This document shows positions 60,936 to 64,000 of a stretch of DNA of 64,000 bases, piece after piece; position 1 is the first letter of the stretch; each line of letters starts with the position of its first letter. A program made the translations under genes and the position numbers. Source of the DNA: Algoriphagus chordae (GTDB taxonomy: Bacteria; Bacteroidota; Bacteroidia; Cytophagales; Cyclobacteriaceae); assembly GCF_003254055.1 (NCBI RefSeq), contig NZ_QKZT01000019.1, positions 27,631 to 91,630 on the forward strand, given 5' to 3'. Under the pieces are notes generated by a model. That model had not been told where the DNA came from. It was given only the letters and a program-made list of their open reading frames with translations, and did not search any database.

Positions 60936-61910
60936 TCAGAACCATCTTTGGTTTTTCATTACTGCTGTTCTCGGAATGATGTAGTAGCCTACAGAAAGCT
61001 CATGTGAGTTGTTACGGTAGCTACTCAAAACATTCAGGTTATGGTCATAGGCATAGCCTAGTCGTAGTCTCTTGGTGGCAAAGATCTCTACAATTGCTGC
61101 CAATGCATTTCGATTGCTCAGGTTTTCTGGTAGATTGTCTTTCCAGATCTTAATGTTACTACGATAAGATCCTCCCAGCCAGAGTCGCTCTCCGAATAAA
61201 AACATCGCGTTGATGTCATAATTAGTCGGAGCTCCTTTTACTTCTTTTATCAAGAAGCTCGGTTTGAATTTAACTGATTTGCCAAAATCAAAAATTGCTC
61301 CGGCAGTCAGATAGTAGTGGAAGTCATGATAGGCTAGTGCTATGTCTTCTTTTTCTAATGCTTTCTTACCAATCATGTTATATACACTGAATCCAGCATA
61401 AAACTTTCTGGTATTAAAAAACAAGCCAGAGTTTAGATTTGGAGTCGTGAGACTGATTCTTCCATCAGGTATTTCTGTATCTGGATAATCGTTTGCATCC
61501 AGCATACTTCCATCTATAGAATATTGTGAGAACCCAGCACTGACACCCAAGCCTAATTGACTATGCTCTCCCGTTTTAATCCGATATGCATAAGTCAACA
61601 AACCACCCGTAGTCTTAGTAGGCCCTATATTATCACTTAGAAATGATATCCCAAATCCCATTGTGCCCTCGTTAGCAGACAGGTCTGCCGTAACGGTAAA
61701 GGTCTCTGGTGCTCCGGGGAAATTGACCCATTGACTACGATAAGTAGATTGAATATAAGTCTCCTGCTTATATCCTGCATACCCTGGGTTTATATGCAAC
61801 CCATTGAAGATATACTGGCTGTATTGCGGTAGCTGTTGTCCAAAAGTCCCTCCGGTGGCCAATATGGCCACCAGAAAGGTCATTCCAACGATTTTAAAAG
61901 TAGTTTTCAT
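60936..61910 (-). CDS. PorP/SprF family type IX secretion outer-membrane protein
   Basis: A 324-residue exported barrel with a signal peptide to about residue 24 (GGTFGQ), then the family opening QLPQYSQYIFNGLHINPGYAGYKQET. Strands such as GGLLTYAYRIKTGEHSQLGLGVSAGF follow, and the C-terminus is HELSVGYYIIPRTAV. PorP/SprF proteins are encoded with large CHU_C-ending adhesins and help attach or translocate them at the surface through the type IX system. The adhesin lies 37 bases upstream, the OmpA gene 2 bases downstream. Confidence 0.94.
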   Translation of the reverse strand: MKTTFKIVGMTFLVAILATGGTFGQQLPQYSQYIFNGLHINPGYAGYKQETYIQSTYRSQWVNFPGAPETFTVTADLSANEGTMGFGISFLSDNIGPTKTTGGLLTYAYRIKTGEHSQLGLGVSAGFSQYSIDGSMLDANDYPDTEIPDGRISLTTPNLNSGLFFNTRKFYAGFSVYNMIGKKALEKEDIALAYHDFHYYLTAGAIFDFGKSVKFKPSFLIKEVKGAPTNYDINAMFLFGERLWLGGSYRSNIKIWKDNLPENLSNRNALAAIVEIFATKRLRLGYAYDHNLNVLSSYRNNSHELSVGYYIIPRTAVMKNQRWF

Positions 61911-61947
61911 ATGCTATCTATTTTCTTCCTGTATTAAAGACTATTAA

Positions 61948-64000
61948 TTAGTCTTTGATTACTTGTATCCAACCTTTGTACTCATGCTCTTGACCATTTT
62001 TATCTGTTGCTTTCAACACATAGAAGTAAGTTCCAGCAGTCTGCCCAGGAGCATCCCAGTCATTCTTATAGTTCTTCTGCTCAAGGACATGATCTCCGAA
62101 TCTATTGAAAATTGTGATGTCTGTGCTGACAAATATACTAATTCCTTCAATCTCAAAACTATCATTATCTCCATCATTATTCGGAGTGATAACATTTGGT
62201 ATATGGAAAGGCTTAATAGTATTCACATCATTCGCCTGATTATCTGACTCATCTGTGTCCTCTTCTTCCGAATCTACTAAGACAATATTGGTAATTGCTC
62301 CCGCAGTTTGTGCTTCAACTTTCACTCTGAATGTCACCGTAGCATCAGCATCTAGACTAGGAATAGTCCAAGTGAGTCTGCTTCCAGTCACTGCAACTGT
62401 CACATCAGCATTGCTACTGTTGTCTGTCACTTCAGAACTCAAATAAATTACATTATTTGGTAGGTCATCAGAAACAATCACATTGGTCGCTAGAGTACCA
62501 CCGATATTGCTAAGGACAATTTCGTACTCAAATTCATCTCCAACAAAGATTTCTTTTTCAAAGCTAGTCTTAGTAATATTCAAGTTAACCTCATCATTTA
62601 CTAAGGCAATGAATACAACTGCATCATCTTGATTATCTGGATAAGCTACTTCTCTTAAAGTATATTTCAGGGTATACTCTCTAGCCTCATTTACTCCAGG
62701 GATCAAGCTCAACTCACCATTTTCGTCGATCATAAGACCAACTATACCGTCTAGGTCAGTGAATTCAAAGTCAACATCTGCTGGATCTGGTCTCACACCT
62801 CCCAGTAAATCATTGTCAAGTATATTCCCTAACAAGCCGCCGAAGCTGATGAAGTGTGTTCCATAGTCATCATCATTAGCGATGATCTCTGCATCCACAT
62901 CAACAGTAAACTCATCCTTATCTTCCAATGGATTATCAGGATCAACTGGATTATCCGTGGTTGCAGTAGCTACATTGACAATTGGATCATTCGCCGCAAT
63001 ATCTTCAGCAGTCACCGTATAGGTAGTAGTGAATGTCTCTACTCCAAATTCTGGAAGTGATGCTATTGTAGTCTCAAAGCCAGTCAATGGATCTTTCACT
63101 ACCACATTTATCAAATCATATCCACCGTCATTGCTTACAGTCAAGGTATAAGTTATCACCTCTCCTGCGGTAGATACTGACTGCTTATCAGCAACTTTAT
63201 CGATTAAAATGGCCGGATCTGCTGCTGGAGATGGCGGAGTATAGAATATCTCTACCGATGCATCATCATCATCTTTAACCGTTCCATCTTCTGGAGAATT
63301 AGCTACTACAGTTGCTTTGTTGTACACTTCATTCTCATCCTGTAGAACCTCCAAAGTAACTGTGTAAGTAGTGGTAAAGACTTGTGAAGCACCAGTTGCT
63401 AAAGACTCAATAGTCGAGCTGAAGCCTGTAAGCGGATCATCTACTATCACATTAGTGAGTGTGACATTTCCGGTGTTTTGTACTGTCAAGGTATATGTAA
63501 TTACCTCATCAACATCCTGAACGAACTCCTTATCTGCCACTTTCTCAATTGTAATCGAAGCACTTTGAATTACCTCTGTAGTTACTTCATCCTCATCTGA
63601 TGGATCTTCTCCATTTGGACTGTCACCTGTAGTCAAGGCCTTATTCAATACAGACCCATTGTCCAAATCATCCTGAGTTATTACATATTCTGTACTAAGC
63701 TCTGTTGATTGACCTGGAATCAAAGCACCTACATTTTCAGCTAATTCTGTGAGTGGATCATTCACCATCACTGAGCTAAGCGTGACATTACCAGTATTAG
63801 TAATTGTCAAGGTATAAGTGATGACATCACCTACTTCATCTACACTTGCAGCATTGTCAGATTTCACTATCTGAATCATTGGATTCTGCGGAATCTCAGT
63901 CTCCGTGCAAGTAGTACAGTCAGGGTCACTTGGCTCGGTCACTGGAGTCGGATCAGAAGATTCGTCCGTCACATCATCAGATGGATCGTTTGGATTACCT
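61948..64000 (-). CDS. Large DUF11/CHU_C surface adhesin, N-terminus outside the window
   Basis: The frame is open to the right edge, so about 683 C-terminal residues are visible and the start is not. Three DUF11/DUF7507-like repeats of about 110 residues come first, each with a VITYTLT core and a DPLT segment (ITYTLTITNTGNVTL, ITYTLTVQNTGNVTL, ITYTLTVSNDGGYDL). Then comes a cadherin-like spacer (NDDDYGTHFISFGGLLGNILDNDLL), a further DUF11 unit (NITKTSFEKEIFVGDEFEYEIVLSN), and the CHU_C type B sorting domain (IPNVITPNNDGDNDSFEIEG, YFYVLKATDKNGQEHEYKGWIQVIKD). The frame is strongly acidic. It is a surface-displayed, probably adhesive, protein secreted by the type IX system with the adjacent PorP/SprF. 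Confidence 0.93.
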   Translation of the reverse strand, partial: GNPNDPSDDVTDESSDPTPVTEPSDPDCTTCTETEIPQNPMIQIVKSDNAASVDEVGDVITYTLTITNTGNVTLSSVMVNDPLTELAENVGALIPGQSTELSTEYVITQDDLDNGSVLNKALTTGDSPNGEDPSDEDEVTTEVIQSASITIEKVADKEFVQDVDEVITYTLTVQNTGNVTLTNVIVDDPLTGFSSTIESLATGASQVFTTTYTVTLEVLQDENEVYNKATVVANSPEDGTVKDDDDASVEIFYTPPSPAADPAILIDKVADKQSVSTAGEVITYTLTVSNDGGYDLINVVVKDPLTGFETTIASLPEFGVETFTTTYTVTAEDIAANDPIVNVATATTDNPVDPDNPLEDKDEFTVDVDAEIIANDDDYGTHFISFGGLLGNILDNDLLGGVRPDPADVDFEFTDLDGIVGLMIDENGELSLIPGVNEAREYTLKYTLREVAYPDNQDDAVVFIALVNDEVNLNITKTSFEKEIFVGDEFEYEIVLSNIGGTLATNVIVSDDLPNNVIYLSSEVTDNSSNADVTVAVTGSRLTWTIPSLDADATVTFRVKVEAQTAGAITNIVLVDSEEEDTDESDNQANDVNTIKPFHIPNVITPNNDGDNDSFEIEGISIFVSTDITIFNRFGDHVLEQKNYKNDWDAPGQTAGTYFYVLKATDKNGQEHEYKGWIQVIKD

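Overview
This window reads as chromosomal DNA of a Bacteroidota bacterium, most likely a marine or aquatic member of the Cytophagales (an Algoriphagus-like Cyclobacteriaceae is my guess). The evidence is a type B type IX secretion cassette (CHU_C adhesin, PorP/SprF, OmpA), an Oar-type TonB-dependent receptor, the MoxR/Bat operon, signal peptides ending in Ala-Gln, and several TAnnTTTG promoter -7 boxes, one of them almost leaderless. Base composition is moderately AT-rich. I saw no rRNA, tRNA, CRISPR array or prophage.

Layout: (1) 1-5040, minus strand: an efflux operon of alpha/beta hydrolase, membrane-fusion adaptor, RND pump and the first 30 codons of a TolC-like channel. (2) 5236-10837: a DUF481 outer-membrane protein, an Oar-like TonB-dependent receptor and, on the plus strand, a YhhN protein. 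(3) 11022-17476: a tightly overlapping MoxR-DUF58-DUF4381-BatA-BatB/C-BatD operon. (4) 17640-20159: a LytTR response regulator, its LytS-type kinase and a small secreted protein. (5) 20541-43346: a 23-kb block, all on the minus strand, with four sulfatases of two formylglycine-motif types, two paralogous HAD lipoproteins, two BamA/TamA-like barrels, four other predicted outer-membrane or surface barrels, a triple-repeat surface protein, a DUF4136 protein and a fused MFS/spermidine-synthase-like protein. It has no SusC/SusD pair, glycoside hydrolase or sulfatase maturase, so it is not an ordinary polysaccharide utilisation locus. It is my best candidate for an undescribed system.

(6) 43347-45914: a repeat-rich segment around a REP-associated tyrosine transposase (RAYT), with many short GTTCGAC-type palindromes, a pair of ~280-bp direct repeats bracketing the transposase and a pair of ~385-bp tandem repeats. 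(7) 45915-52040: aspS, an M23 endopeptidase with an unusual HxC zinc motif, an RluF-like pseudouridine synthase and a GH16 glucanase-like enzyme, separated by repeat-bearing spacers. (8) 52199-56855, plus strand: a small Cys-motif protein, an MbnH-like diheme peroxidase, an MbnP-like lipoprotein, a second MbnH-like peroxidase and an outer-membrane protein. This resembles a copper-related MbnH/MbnP locus with a duplicated peroxidase. (9) 56957-58286: a small membrane protein and a cupin. (10) 58501-64000: a tandem-OmpA protein, PorP/SprF and a large DUF11/CHU_C adhesin cut by the right edge of the window.

Functional calls come from motifs and remembered family features. No database search was run. 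Start codons were moved downstream of the longest reading frame where signal peptides, family starts or promoter boxes demanded it.
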